DNA of 64,000 nucleotides from Ciborinia camelliae (taxonomy: Eukaryota; Ascomycota; Leotiomycetes; Helotiales; Sclerotiniaceae): the NCBI GenBank assembly GCA_025890175.1, contig JANPYM010000012.1, positions 1,376,205 to 1,440,204 of the forward strand. Reading direction: 5' to 3'. Every line of letters begins with the position of its first letter. The stretch's first letter is position 1. The notes beneath the pieces are model-generated. The model was given only the letters and a program-made list of their open reading frames with translations, ran no database searches and was not told the origin of the DNA. Positions 12,260 through 22,986 of this stretch are shown here, piece by piece. Made by a program: the position numbers and the translations under genes.

Positions 12260-12947
12260 ATGGCGCATTTTACGACGGGAGATGGTCTCCAGGCCATGGA
12301 AGATGATATATTGCGAATGGAGCTCCTAACTGAGGAAACACCTTTGGTGAAGCTGAATCTACTGGATAGTTTTCTCCGCGATTGGAGACAACTTATGGTA
12401 AGTGATATTCCTCTTCCATTATGATGACTGAGTATATATTAATGAGGAACGATAAAGCGTGCCAACCAGCTCGCTCTAAACCTTCCTGAATGCCAAAACG
12501 TCGTTGAGAATATTCATCAGCTACATGCAGCCGTTCGACTGGAGAAAGAAAAACTCAACGAGATGCAGAGATCGACTCGACGAAACTTGCAAACTCCGTT
12601 GTCACGAGTGTCTGCGGTATGTTACTTTCCTAGAGCATTGGTATTTAGTAATAAGGGCTAATCTTTAATAGAATGAGAACCAGGAAGATGGAGTCCGCGT
12701 TGGGTCACCAATTTCAGTCGAACCTGTTCAACCAGAAGAAGAAGTTGAAGATGCTCCAGCAGTATTGTTGGTTTCAGTTCAATCTCAATCAACAACTCCT
12801 ATTCAACCAGAAGAAGAAGTTGAAGATGCTCCAGCAGTATTGTTGGTTCCAGTTCAATCTCAATCAACAACTCCTATTCAACCAGAAGATGAAGTTGAAG
12901 ATCAACAACTCCTGTTCAACCAATACAAGATGTTGGAGATGCTCTAG
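12260..12947 (+). CDS. Small helical protein with 25-residue repeat tail (C-terminus frameshifted)
   Basis: Exons 12260-12397, 12458-12616 and 12672-12947 give 190 residues. Both introns are canonical (GTAAGT...AAG and GTATGT...TAG) and all phases agree, the main evidence that this is a gene. Residues 1-100 are predicted helical and charged (MEDDILRMELL..., then VRLEKEKLNEMQRSTRR), possibly a coiled coil. Residue 117 onward is a 75-bp/25-residue repeat starting PVQPEEEVEDAPAVLLV. The third repeat has lost 37 nt, so the reading frame now ends at 12947, while the repeat continues openly in another frame to a stop at 13069. I recognise no family. It may be a young or fast-evolving gene; the protein ending at 12947 could be a truncated allele. 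Confidence 0.6.
12723..12910 (+). repeat. 75-bp coding minisatellite, 2.5 copies
   Basis: Units begin at 12723, 12798 and 12873. The first two are 75 bp and differ by very few bases; the third is only 38 bp because 37 bp are missing between GAAGA and TCAACAACT. A fourth, diverged unit follows from 12911 in a shifted frame. Confidence 0.9.
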
Positions 12948-13320
12948 TAGTATCGTCGGTTGCAGCAGTTCCAGCTTCGTTTGATTCAACAATTCCTGCG
13001 CAACCAGTACAAGCATTTGAATCTCAGATGGAATCGGAAGGACAAACGCATGGTCAGATGTGTAACTAGATTTATGACAATAATAATGCTTCGTTCTTTA
13101 AGAGTTTCTACAACAATGGTTAACCTGTTTTCAATTTTGATTGCTTAAGAAATTCATTTTTGTCTCAAGATTATATGATTACGGAAAATGTTATAAAACT
13201 AAATAATATTTAAACGTTAAAAAATTCTTGTTTAAAAATTATCAATCAATATGTCAATAGGGAAATGTATCAATATATCGATCGTACAATAAAAGGGTGG
13301 TGATAACTCGCAGAATCATA

Positions 13321-13339
13321 ATAAACCTCTGGACAAGGG
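13321..13339 (+). repeat. 19-bp direct repeat, left copy
   Basis: ATAAACCTCTGGACAAGGG is identical to 15913-15931. The two copies bracket the NRPS-like remnant. Confidence 0.85.
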
Positions 13340-13519
13340 TTTAGGTTGGAGCTATTCGCCAATTAGAAACAAGTGACAAAGAGGGAAATTGGATGAGATT
13401 GACGTTGGAGGTATGATCATGGAAACCGCTTGAGGGCCCCTCTGGAGGATATTACTTTTTTATATGCAAAGTAAGTTTAAGTAACTCAAGAATCAAGATG
13501 CTTGAATCCAAAGAGCCTG

Positions 13520-14233
13520 GGTACTTGAGTGAAGAACAAGAGATCTCTCCGAGAAGCATCCAAGCAAATCACTTCACATGTTTTTGGCTCGTATTGATGA
13601 CGTTGTAGTTCTTTCGAATACAGATATATTCAATCCGGTTCATGATGGATCTTATCGTAGGGCCCATTAACTTCTAACTGAAGCTCTTGTCATTGGTCTC
13701 AGAAGAACACAAGTTGCACTGATCATTGAGCAGGGGGGATTTTTGACTGGCTTCTATACTCTAGGTCACGAAAAGATCTACAAACATATGATCAAGGTCG
13801 CCAATTTTGGAAAGCCATTCCAACAAGCAGGTATCTCCTGATCGGGGGATCAGTTGGAGGAGCTCAAACGATAGCATTATACGACCAAGATATTGATAAT
13901 CTATGCAATACACCATCAAACATAAGCTCCGGTAAGAATTTCTCCAATATGCCATTGATTCAAATCCCCTTGGAAACCTTTTGGAAACTTCTCAATGATT
14001 GTGCAATAAATCTTTTACAATTGTGAGGTCTAACAGTTGGAGCCAACATCGGAATCTTACCTGCAGATGATGACTTCGCCACTCTCGGCCCAAATTCACT
14101 CAACATTACTCACCTTTTTAACTCAAATCTCCACTTTGTAATCTCTTATTCCCACCGGACAACTCTCGAATGTCACAGAGAGATCTATCACGATATATCT
14201 ACCATTAAGAAGTCTTCTACAGCTATTTTCAAC
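13520..14233 (+). pseudogene. Decayed NRPS-like adenylation end and carrier domain
   Basis: Translated pieces match the C-terminal subdomain of a fungal NRPS-like A domain, broken by stops and frame changes. The best piece is ARIDDVVVLSNTDIFNPV (from about 13590), the counterpart of the 'R.DDVIVLSNGEKFNP' core. Then comes ALVIGLRRTQVALIIEQ (about 13683-13733), with an in-frame TAA between the two. QTIALYDQDIDNL (about 13866-13904) corresponds to the 'GKGTVQR..T...Y..EID.LY' end of the A domain. After a TGA at 14024 the frame is open again and shows a carrier domain, LPADDDFATLGPNSLNITHL, where LGPNSL stands for the usual LG.DSL; the pantetheinylation Ser survives, the preceding Asp does not. 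This frame runs without a stop into the reductase ORF at 14234. The bulk of the A domain upstream is not detectable. Confidence 0.75.
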
Positions 14234-15487
14234 ATGGCATACCCATCTGAAGAAGTTCCGATGCAGCTCGGTCACGTAGAGCAAATTTCTCGACAACCTG
14301 CAGCAGCACCAACAAATGGATTGTTGGAGCACCTCATTCAAAGGTATTCCAGTGATTTCCCCGCTAAAAAAGAGAAGTCTATCACAAAACCTCCCGGTGA
14401 AGGTCTTCACGTCCTTCTTACCGGCTCAACTGGCTACGTAGGATACTACCTTCTCAAATCCCTAATCGCCGACGTCAAAGTCGCCAAAATCGTATGCTTC
14501 AACCGTTCCGGAGAAGCCGAGAAGAACTTCATCGCAGAATTCGGTGACTCTGACGGGGCGACCAAGGTCCAGTTCGTCAAAGTATCCCTCGGCGAACCGA
14601 AATTCGGTTTGGATCCCACCGTTTATCAAGGCTTTCTTGCAACCATTGATGTTATCCTTCACAATGCTTGGCCAGTCGATTTCAATTCATCCATCGAGTC
14701 TTTCGAGAAAGTTCACATTGCAGGTGTTCGCACTTTCATTGAATGGTCTCTATCCTCTCCACGCAAAGTAACAATTCAATTTGTGAGCTCGGTCGGTTCG
14801 TTGGCGAATTGGGCATCTCTTCATCCCAGCACACCGGTGTCTGAGGAGGTATTCATCGATAGCAAATTACCCATGCTGGGCTATGGACAATCCAAGTTCG
14901 TAGCAGAGAATATACTGGACATTGCTGCAACGAAATACGGTATCTCGGTCGATATCTTGAGATGTGGACAATTTGGAGGTCCGGCTGGCCACGGGAAGAA
15001 GCTTTGGAATTCTCGAGATTGGTTTCCGATTCTCATGCAAACTTCCAAGGCGCTGGGATTGATACCAAATGATCTTGGAGCGCAAGATCTCGTCCGGTGG
15101 ATTCCGGTTGATACTGTGGCACAAATCATCATCGATTTGATGCATGGAAGTGGTACGAGAGAAGGCTTGACAACTTTCAATCTCATCAATCCCGCCTTTG
15201 CCAAGTGGACTGACCTTCTTCTTTCAGTCAAGAAAGTCCTGGGTGTTACAAAGGAAGCTTCATTGCAAGATTGGCTCGTAGAACTCAAAACACATGATGT
15301 AACATCAAGAGATGAACTCGAGAAATTTCCTGCGCTTAAGCTTTTGGGTTTCTACGAATGGATGGCTAGCGAAGAGGGACTGGTTCTTCTCACTGGTAAT
15401 GCAGAGGCTGCGAGCGCTTCATTTAGAGGATCGGGTCCGATTAGTAAGGAAATGGTGGGAAGATGGGTGGAGGATTGGAAGTTTTGA
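14234..15487 (+). CDS. NRPS-like terminal thioester reductase domain (stand-alone remnant)
   Basis: Intact 417-residue ORF. It is an extended short-chain dehydrogenase of the NAD_binding_4/thioester-reductase type: NAD(P)H-binding GSTGYVG at 64-70, the fungal-type HNAWPVDFN at 143-151, SSVGS at 185-189, and catalytic Tyr/Lys in GYGQSKFVAE (Tyr217, Lys221). Such domains close A-T-R enzymes by reducing a carrier-bound acyl thioester to an aldehyde or alcohol. Here the reading frame starts inside what was the carrier-to-reductase linker, with A-T remnants directly upstream in the same direction. I infer a broken multidomain gene whose R domain is the last intact part. It could be a plain pseudogene tail or an expressed orphan reductase. 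No fresh promoter is obvious, and only the ATG at 14234 is available after the TGA at 14024. Confidence 0.8.
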   Translation: MAYPSEEVPMQLGHVEQISRQPAAAPTNGLLEHLIQRYSSDFPAKKEKSITKPPGEGLHVLLTGSTGYVGYYLLKSLIADVKVAKIVCFNRSGEAEKNFIAEFGDSDGATKVQFVKVSLGEPKFGLDPTVYQGFLATIDVILHNAWPVDFNSSIESFEKVHIAGVRTFIEWSLSSPRKVTIQFVSSVGSLANWASLHPSTPVSEEVFIDSKLPMLGYGQSKFVAENILDIAATKYGISVDILRCGQFGGPAGHGKKLWNSRDWFPILMQTSKALGLIPNDLGAQDLVRWIPVDTVAQIIIDLMHGSGTREGLTTFNLINPAFAKWTDLLLSVKKVLGVTKEASLQDWLVELKTHDVTSRDELEKFPALKLLGFYEWMASEEGLVLLTGNAEAASASFRGSGPISKEMVGRWVEDWKF

Positions 15488-16010
15488 GATTCTTTAGTTG
15501 AAAGGTGGTTTGTGGGTTGAGAACATTAGCTATGATCTTGCAACAAATATCACTCACTATTCGAAAATCTGCTTCGCTTTGCTGGACTCGTTATAAATCT
15601 CTGGATGTAATCATCGAAGAGAGAGTTGGGGTTTGGGTTGTTAAAAGAAAATATTTAATTCACGAACAATCTTCTCAGTCGTAAGTCTCTTCAGCCATCC
15701 TCGTGGATGTTTGGGGATGAGCGAATAGTTGGTGCTTCGAATGAATCTCTATATGGCGGCCATTAAAACACCTTCTATTTTGGATATTGTGTCCAATTTC
15801 AAGCACTAGCATGGATTATCTGCACTATATATCCCAAACTGTGTAGCACTCCTGCGGGAATTTGTTGATCCAACTGTTGGTAGGCGGCGCAGCTGGGGGA
15901 CAATCCGATTGGATAAACCTCTGGACAAGGGGGCACAGGCACGTGATAAATACCAACTGCCACTCGAATTTCTTCTTATCTTCCATAGACCTTTACGTAC
16001 CCCGAAAAGC
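15488..16010. other. Intergenic, holds right copy of 19-bp repeat
   Basis: No gene. ATAAACCTCTGGACAAGGG at 15913-15931 repeats 13321-13339 exactly. The frame open upstream of 16011 begins only with TTG, so I place the next gene's start at the first ATG, 16011. Confidence 0.6.
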
Positions 16011-17420
16011 ATGAAAGCGACAGTAAGGATGATCTCCAATACTTTCTGCCTGACCTCCCAAAGGTCTGTGAGGGCCATCGGTAATATATCACGAATCGGC
16101 GGAACAACAATCATGGCCCGCAACTTCAGCCTCAAAGCCTTTTACAGCAAGCCGGTGATTCCAATCCCCAAGGAAGGATTTTATCCTGTCACATTTCCAA
16201 ACAACTTGATAGGACGGTATAGGGCTAACCGAATGAAGAAAACCTGGGAGAAAAAAGGGAAAGATTATGCTCTGGACCCCGATATCAAAAATGGGAAAAT
16301 CCCACTCCTACTCTTTGTGGACTTCAGTACCCCTTGGACAGAGACGAACATCTTCTATGCGAATGCAATTGCTTTCTCTCCAGCTAGTCCCGATGGGATG
16401 AAGTTGTGGTCGGACATGCACGTTCCATTTTTTCGAAGGAGATGGGTGAGAGTTACATCGACATGTGTGCTACTTGTGGGACTTGGAATGTCATATGTGT
16501 GGTTCACATATCGACAGATGGTGCCCATAACCGAGAGAAAACAGCTGATTATCGGCTCAGACAAGGGTTTCATTAGCGCTTCCAATTCTAGTCACGAGAA
16601 GTTGTTGAAAGAAATGGGGGATTATGTTCTGCCGGTGGATCATCCTACTGCAGTAGCAATTAGGGGGGTTTTTGACCAATTACTTGAATCCTCTGGGTTA
16701 GAGGGAGGTTCCGAACAGTGGGAAATGCTCGTCGTGAACGCACCTTGTAAGTCTTCTCTTCTCTTCTCTTCTCCTGGCAAATGAAACCTAGCTAACTATT
16801 TCCACGCCATCAGTTGAGCGAAATGCATCCGTGCTCTATAATAAGAAAGTCTGGATTTACAGCGGACTTCTGGATGTTGCCCAAGACAACAATGGCCTCG
16901 CGGTCGCCTTATCCCACGAGATGGCGCACGTGGTGGCAAAACATGGCCCCGAAAAATCCAGCAATGTGATGTTCTGGGGAATTCTCGGCCTTCCCACATT
17001 ACCCTTACTTTCTCCTGTGATTGTCATCGAGTTCGCGGTTCCGGCTTTCCTATATGCTCTCCCTTGGATAGCTACCATGTTTTATGTGTTGCCGTCGATG
17101 GAGACGGAGGCGGACTATATCGGACTCACGATTATGGCGAGAGCGGGTTTTGATATACAGGAGGCGGTGGGCTTTTGGGAAAGGATGAGAGAAGTGGCTC
17201 GAGAGGAGAAACGGAAAATTTCTGAGGAGCAAGGTCGGAAAAGAATGGTTGTTAAGAAGGGTCCTGAATTTCTTCGCACGCATCCCACGGTAAGATCATC
17301 GACTCATCACCCATTTTATATCTATGACGGAAACTGATGAGGAAACTCTAGGATGAGAAACGATTGCTTCAAATCAAACAAATGGTGGGAGAAATCACTG
17401 GAAAGTATGGTTGGAATTGA
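16011..17420 (+). CDS. OMA1-like mitochondrial M48 metallopeptidase
   Basis: Exons 16011-16746, 16814-17289 and 17352-17420 (426 residues); both introns are GT-AG with CTAAC-like or polypyrimidine acceptors and consistent phases. The N-terminus (about 1-48) is rich in Arg/Ser/Thr and nearly free of acids, as in a mitochondrial presequence, and one membrane segment follows at about 147-165 (TCVLLVGLGMSYVWF). The zinc motif HEMAH lies at 280-284 within ALSHEMAHVVAKHGPE, with the third ligand in METEADYIGL (Glu344 region). VWIYSGLLDVAQDNNGLA (259-276) is the usual M48 strand before the active helix. OMA1 proteins are inner-membrane stress proteases that cleave membrane-shaping and stress-signalling substrates. 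All catalytic residues are present. A diverged paralogue lies 750 bp downstream on the same strand. Confidence 0.88.
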
Positions 17421-18168
17421 TATCAGTTCCTATTCATTTCGGTTGATGAAATTATTGTCGGGGTGGTTTTCAAATTCTTCAAAAAGACTTCAGTCAGCAC
17501 TAATTATATGTCTAATTCACAATTCACGAATCATAAATCGATATAAATCGCATCTAGATACCTTTACGCGTCGGAGGAACATTGTTTTGGCTTCTAAAAT
17601 AGCTTTATTTAGATTCATCAATTGGACTTCCAAATGCTATATAAACATGAATTGTTAAAAGGGGTATAGATGAAATGATAGAAAAAGAAATGTTTTTAGT
17701 TGATGTGGTGTATCGTGGGTGTAACCCTCAAAAAAAGAAATGGTTAGCCTGGGGGTGGAAGGGATAATGTCTCATAAAAATTATAAGCAATGCCTTCAAG
17801 ATAAGAATCTGATGCAATCTAATTTTCTCGCGAATCATGAGCGGAATCACAACCCGGAATATCATAGATATCAGATATCAGATATCGGAACAACTCGAGC
17901 TGCATTTTATCCCTGGGCTGTAACCTCACGTGATATAGATGACGCCACCAATACCTAGTACGTCGGGCTGCATGATCCCCTGGATTAATTGATGAAAATA
18001 CCAGCCTTGGAGTTTTAATTGAGAATTCAAAAGAGATGAACGTACCTATAGGTAAAGCATCTTCCATAGCACCCACGGTATATTTCAACATCAACAACAA
18101 TTGATCTCATATTGCGGCTTGATATGCTGCGTTTGATTTGATATACAAATCTTGATACACATCGCAGG
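17421..18168. other. Intergenic between the two M48 paralogues
   Basis: AT-rich spacer with no supported ORF. ATATCAGATATCAGATATCGG (about 17866) is a short direct repeat of ATATCAG. It presumably holds the terminator of the first and the promoter of the second gene. Confidence 0.5.
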
Positions 18169-19556
18169 ATGAGAAGCTTAATAGCACGAACCTCGCGACT
18201 TTCGCTGGTGGTGCGACTCAGACGCGTATGCATAGACGCTTCTCGAGGATTTCCGCGACGAAACTATCACGGACAATATAGACACCCCCCACCGTATTTT
18301 CCGCAATACTTTCCACGGCCAACATATTCCAACAACGACATACCATGGTCTCAACACTCTCGATGGGTACGCTGGCCATCGTATCTATGTGCGCTGGGAA
18401 TCGTAGGATGGTGGGGTTGGGCATTTTGGCATATTGAAAAAGCCCCCTTTTCAAATAGACGTCGTCTTATGTTTCTCTCCCTACATGATATGGCGGAAAT
18501 GCAACGACAAAATGAAATTCGTGCCACTTCATTACTTGGTTATTTTTATGCGGACATGATGACATACTTTGCTACAGCGAAGCACGTAATGAACGAGGCT
18601 GAGGATGAAAAGCTGGTTCCTGTTGTCCATAAATTATTGGATCAAGCATCTCGCGAAAGGTTTTCTTCCAAAGAAAAGTTCCATTTTTCTATTCATTTAG
18701 TGGAGGAAGATGGTAAGCCTTTTTCTTCAATGTTTTAAATACAATTGATGCTGATCAAAGCAATACCTATAGCTCGATTTTGGATTGATCATTCGTTTTG
18801 GCCTGGGCGAATCTTCATCTCTTCCATTGGCCAAAATCTTATCGCGGTTGATGAAGTGGGGCTCGCCACCATCGTCAGTCATTCACTCGCACATTCATAT
18901 CTGAATCATCGCGGCGAGTTGTTGTCATGGGTGAAATTCAAAAATGAATCTCGTTACCCAGTTCCAATCCTAGGGCTGTTAGCAATTGCGTCGAAACAAA
19001 TGCGAATACCAGCTGCAATGTATTGCTTGTGCCTTGGTGCCGTGAACTTTTATGGCCTGCAATTGCGCACAAACATAATCGAAAAAGAAGCAGATACATG
19101 GGCTTTGGAGGTGATGAAATCGGCTGGATATGATGTCACCAAGGCAACAGAATATTGGGAGCGCAAGATAAAGTATATTTTAACATTGATAGACAGTGTA
19201 AAGATACAACGACAGGGTGCGGATATAGATGCAAACGACAAAAAGGTAGAGCTCAACATATCTACCTGGGAGAATTGTTTGCTCGCTCGCTGACCATACC
19301 TAGAACTTCGATGGTTTTATCAAATTCCAACGGGAGGTAAGGCTGTCTCGCGTCGGCTTCTATGGATGATTGAAAAGCTAATCGTGCACAGGAGTTGAAA
19401 CTCTGCAAAAGAAATATCGAAACAATCGAACAGTATATCTACGATAATGATATTCAACCTCTACCTGTTGAAGAACCCAAACCGACTGAGGACCCGCCGA
19501 AATCGACAGAATCGGAAGATAAGGCTGACTCGGATGTACCCGAGTCGAAGCAATAG
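18169..19556 (+). CDS. M48-family pseudoprotease (OMA1 paralogue, HExxH lost)
   Basis: Four exons, 18169-18712, 18773-19245, 19304-19336 and 19392-19556, give 404 residues. The three introns are canonical and keep frame; unspliced reading would stop at 19293, but the CTGAC branch site before CCTAG at 19303 and the continued open frame favour splicing. The N-terminus is Arg-rich, as for mitochondrial import, and a membrane segment WPSYLCALGIVGWWGWAFW follows at about 66-84. The domain aligns with the upstream gene: RIFISSIGQNLIAVDEVGLA, then IVSHSLAHSYLNH in place of SHEMAH, so the two zinc His (218, 222) survive but the catalytic Glu is Ser219. The third-ligand motif EKEADTWAL is kept. The acidic Pro-rich tail (PVEEPKPTEDPPKSTESEDK) is unique to this copy. 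It is likely a non-catalytic regulator or partner of the first protein (inference). Confidence 0.8.
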
Positions 19557-19746
19557 ATGAAAAGTTATTCCATGACCTGTCTCCATCTTATCTGCATACA
19601 TGTGCTCAGATACTCGTTTACCATGGATAATATCTCTAATCATCACTCAAATATCGATTATTTCCGGAATATCTCCTGATGTTATCAAACTTCAGATATG
19701 GTGCGCGAGATTATCTATCTTGGTGGAAGCGGGAAGTTAGTTAGTG

Positions 19747-20264
19747 ATGGCACGAAGCTCCGACTCCTCGAGAATTGCCATGGAATACACGAATCCCACC
19801 TCAACTTTAATAATTGACCCCCGTTCTGGAATCAACCCAACCTCTTACTTCAAATCCCTTCAATACTTTAATAATAGAATCTATTCCCTGCTTTCCTCGT
19901 CGGCTATGATAGACCTCCAAGAAAACTCCAATCACCTGCAGACTGAAGCCTGTTTCCTCGTCAACTACCTCTACCTAAGGTATCCATCATTGCAGCTTTT
20001 CTCATCTCAAGGGTGCATCTCTTATCCCCCAATTTTCCAAATATCCTAGAAGCAATTAATTATCCCGATACTCTCTTCAATTTTGAAGTTACACGTTTTG
20101 ACCACTTGGGTTGGACCGATACTTTCGGCATGGAAAGATGGAATGCACATCAGAGGAAATATGTCAGAAAGTGGAAGAGACACGATCTATTAATCGTTAT
20201 GTGTATGGCTGATTGCGTTGCAGATTGGATTGGTGAGGGCACCGATGAGTGTTGGATATTGTAG
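19747..20264 (+). pseudogene. Anonymous coding fragment with frameshift
   Basis: Two overlapping frames look like one former gene. The first starts at ATG 19747 (MARSSDSSRIAMEYTNP...) and closes at 20049. The second is open from about 19965 to 20264 and ends FGMERWNAHQRKYVRKWKRH...GEGTDECWIL. They differ by one frame around 19970, where no plausible intron fits (the only GT...AG there is 16 bp). I recognise no family. It could also be two chance ORFs. Confidence 0.3.
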
Positions 20265-20800
20265 AATCAGTTGGAAATGCGAGAAATAGCGTGACTTTTT
20301 ATATATTATTGTTGATACCAATGAAACTTATCTTGGGGTTGATCTTGAGGTTGTAGAAGTCAAGATGCATTGATTGTTTATAAGCGTTAAGTGGGACTTT
20401 TTTGGCTGGAGAACGACTGGATGAGAGAGAGATTATATATCGGAAATTAGTCAAGTCTATTGTGAGACTCCAGTGGCATCATACACGATCAAGTAGACCC
20501 ACTGGTTGTTGCTTCGGAAAAGCTTTGATGGCAGTTTGTTGAGGCACTTGAGGTTCCGACTGATTGCATTTTACGTCTTTCGGTTACATACGTTATCACA
20601 AAGACTTCTGCCTGGCCCTCTGAAATTCTAGTATTTTGCTATTTATGCTTCTGACAATTGGCCCCCCTTTTCAGACATCCTTTGCAAACCCTTTCGATCT
20701 GCCCATAACAGACTTCCCACCATACCACACCAGCATTTACGTATTCCCCTCAGCAAACCATGAGTCCCAATCCTCATATTAACACCTCCAGTATCCACAT
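20265..20800. other. Intergenic
   Basis: Nothing identifiable. It lies at the 3' side of the minus-strand gene that ends at 20801. Confidence 0.5.
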
Positions 20801-21247
20801 CTACACAGGCAAAGGCTTCACGACAAAAAACAGATTATCCCTCCAACCCCTCACTCTCATCATATGCAGCGCGGCGTGTAATTCCCCATCATTACGCACA
20901 CGGGTCGGTGGAAATCGCTCATGCACATCATTCCACTGCACATGGGTATCCTGCAAATCAAACGACGCGGTCCGCGGCGCCATGCCGACATTCGCCTGCG
21001 TGCGAATGCCAAACCCGTCGCGCTCCAACGCGGCGATGGCTTGCGTTTCCAAATCCACCAGCGTCGTGCGGGGCGTGATGTGGAATATCCCGCTGGAACT
21101 CTGCGCGCTGGAATACGATGGTTGGGGAAAATCATATCGGCTGGGTATCCCCGTGGTGATGCGGAAATGCACGAGCACCGGATATGTGACTTCGTCGGTG
21201 GACGAGTCGCTGCATTGTTCTTTGATGCTCATCTGATCGTCCGACAT
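20801..21247 (-). CDS. Hypothetical protein, 148 residues
   Basis: Single exon starting MSDDQMSIKEQCSD and ending VVKPLPV. Its codon use is GC-rich at third positions compared with the surroundings, a good sign of real coding. The fold is not recognisable; the middle (RTTLVDLETQAIAALERDGF) looks helical, and a short beta-like segment (YPVLVHFRITTGIPS) precedes it. The start ATG is the first in frame. It lacks a signal peptide and membrane segments, so is probably cytosolic or nuclear. Antisense frames over the same DNA are shadows. Confidence 0.6.
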   Translation of the reverse strand: MSDDQMSIKEQCSDSSTDEVTYPVLVHFRITTGIPSRYDFPQPSYSSAQSSSGIFHITPRTTLVDLETQAIAALERDGFGIRTQANVGMAPRTASFDLQDTHVQWNDVHERFPPTRVRNDGELHAALHMMRVRGWRDNLFFVVKPLPV

Positions 21248-22986
21248 CTGGTTGTTTGGTTAAGGTGATAGAGTGAGGGATGTGGGTGTGTGGATTTCTT
21301 TCTTTCGTGGAGTTCCGTTTCTTGATGCTTGAACTGCTGAATCGATCGGATGGTTGGAGAGGGGAATGAATGAGCCTTGATCCCTGGGAATTTCTGGGGC
21401 ATATATAATATTCCTGCTTGAGAAATGATAAAGGAAGATGATGATTTCCATTAATAAAAGAGTAAAAGGCGGAAATTGATGCTGTCTTCCAGATTCCCAC
21501 ATAATCAAAAGATCTGCGGACCTTCTTGCAGAAAACCTTTGGTCTGTTCTTAAGGTATCAAAAGGTGTAGTCAAAGAGGTTATACAAGACTTTCTGGAGT
21601 CTGGGTGACCACGTTACGATATCACAAGAAGTACTTTGGGAGACGATCAATCAAATTTCTTTGAAGTATTTGAAGTACACAAACATTTTTGTGCTTTTGT
21701 ATCTCATTCTTTTCAACTTCTATGCATTGCCTAGTCTTTCTTTGCCAAGATCAAAAGAATTCAGTACCAAATCATACATCTCCATACATGTTATATCAAT
21801 GACCTTTCACGCAGCGAAAACTTGCAACTCCCTTTCTATCTTTCCTCACCAATTCATGCACAAAAACCTAGAAGCAACACGTGATCCTCCATTTCATTAT
21901 CCGAAAGTGAAAAGTGTGCCCTCTTGATTAACCCCCTTGCCTCCCCCAAAGCTTAACACACACAGCCCAATCTTTCGTAAATGCTTCGCTCACTCATCAG
22001 ATTCCCATACACATCTATGGATATCCACGGGAATCACTATGCTAATCTAATACATTATACATACCTCCAGTGGCATCCGCACATTTAGCTGCAGAAACTA
22101 CACGTTGGCTCTCAACCTCTCTATATCAAACTACCTTCATATTTGCTCCTCCCTGGTCCTAGTATCCTTCTTATATCAAACTTCACCTCCAAGCTTACTC
22201 TGAATGCAACATTCCATCGAAACTTATCTTAGGTTATTCACTTCATATAAGTTCTCCTTACTGCATAGGTAGGTTGGGGGCAACCCTTAAGTAATGGATC
22301 CAGATATTAATTTACCTAGGTAGTTAATGAAAACTAGTAACAGAGGAGAAAGATTTATAAGCAGGTGGAAATAAAAATGGTTAAAGAAATCGCTTACCTA
22401 CCTAGGTAGGTAAAACTGTTCTGATATATGAAAGTGAATGTAGAGGGGGATTATGCGGTAGGCATTCCAGCAGTTATATGCTTCCATTGCTCTCGCATCC
22501 AACCAATCAATCAATATTACTTTTTCCATACACACCTGTGCCATAAAGTATACTTTTATTATACTATCATAGAACCAAAGGGAACAAGTTTGACCCCACC
22601 CGCCTCAATACTTTCAACCCCAGCCTATATTTCTACCTACAACCAATCTTGTATCATTGCCTAGTCCACGGGTATACTTAATCACAAATTGATTATCATC
22701 AAGCTAGCGTCCATTTAAGAGTGAACGGGACTCGTGACGTGAAATCTGATTCACCTTCCATTGGCTGGAAAGACCCGTCGTGATGTCATCTCCAGGCGGC
22801 AGGAGTGTTGCTGCCTAAGGCACAGAGCTAGAGTTAGGGCTTGGCCTCCAGAGGGTCGGGTATTTAAACCGTTCAACTTTCAGATCGGAATCGAATCCTT
22901 TTCTTTTCTCTTCATCGTTTTTCCTACAATATACTTTCCGATGCCTAAGATTATCGCTTCCTTTTTCTTTCCCGCAGCCACGCGGA
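21248..22986. other. Intergenic
   Basis: About 1.7 kb without a supported gene. It includes two TACCTAGGTA/ACCTACCTAGGTAGG motifs (about 22312, 22397) typical of the region. A GTATTTAAACC box at 22859 may be the TATA element of the next gene. Confidence 0.5.

Noticed and set aside
16011..17420. Longer N-terminus from 15909
   Set aside because: Starts with TTG and includes the 19-bp repeat; the ATG at 16011 gives a proper mitochondrial presequence.
19246..19303. M48-like protein ending at 19293
   Set aside because: An intron with branch site and AG keeps an open, conserved-looking frame to 19556.
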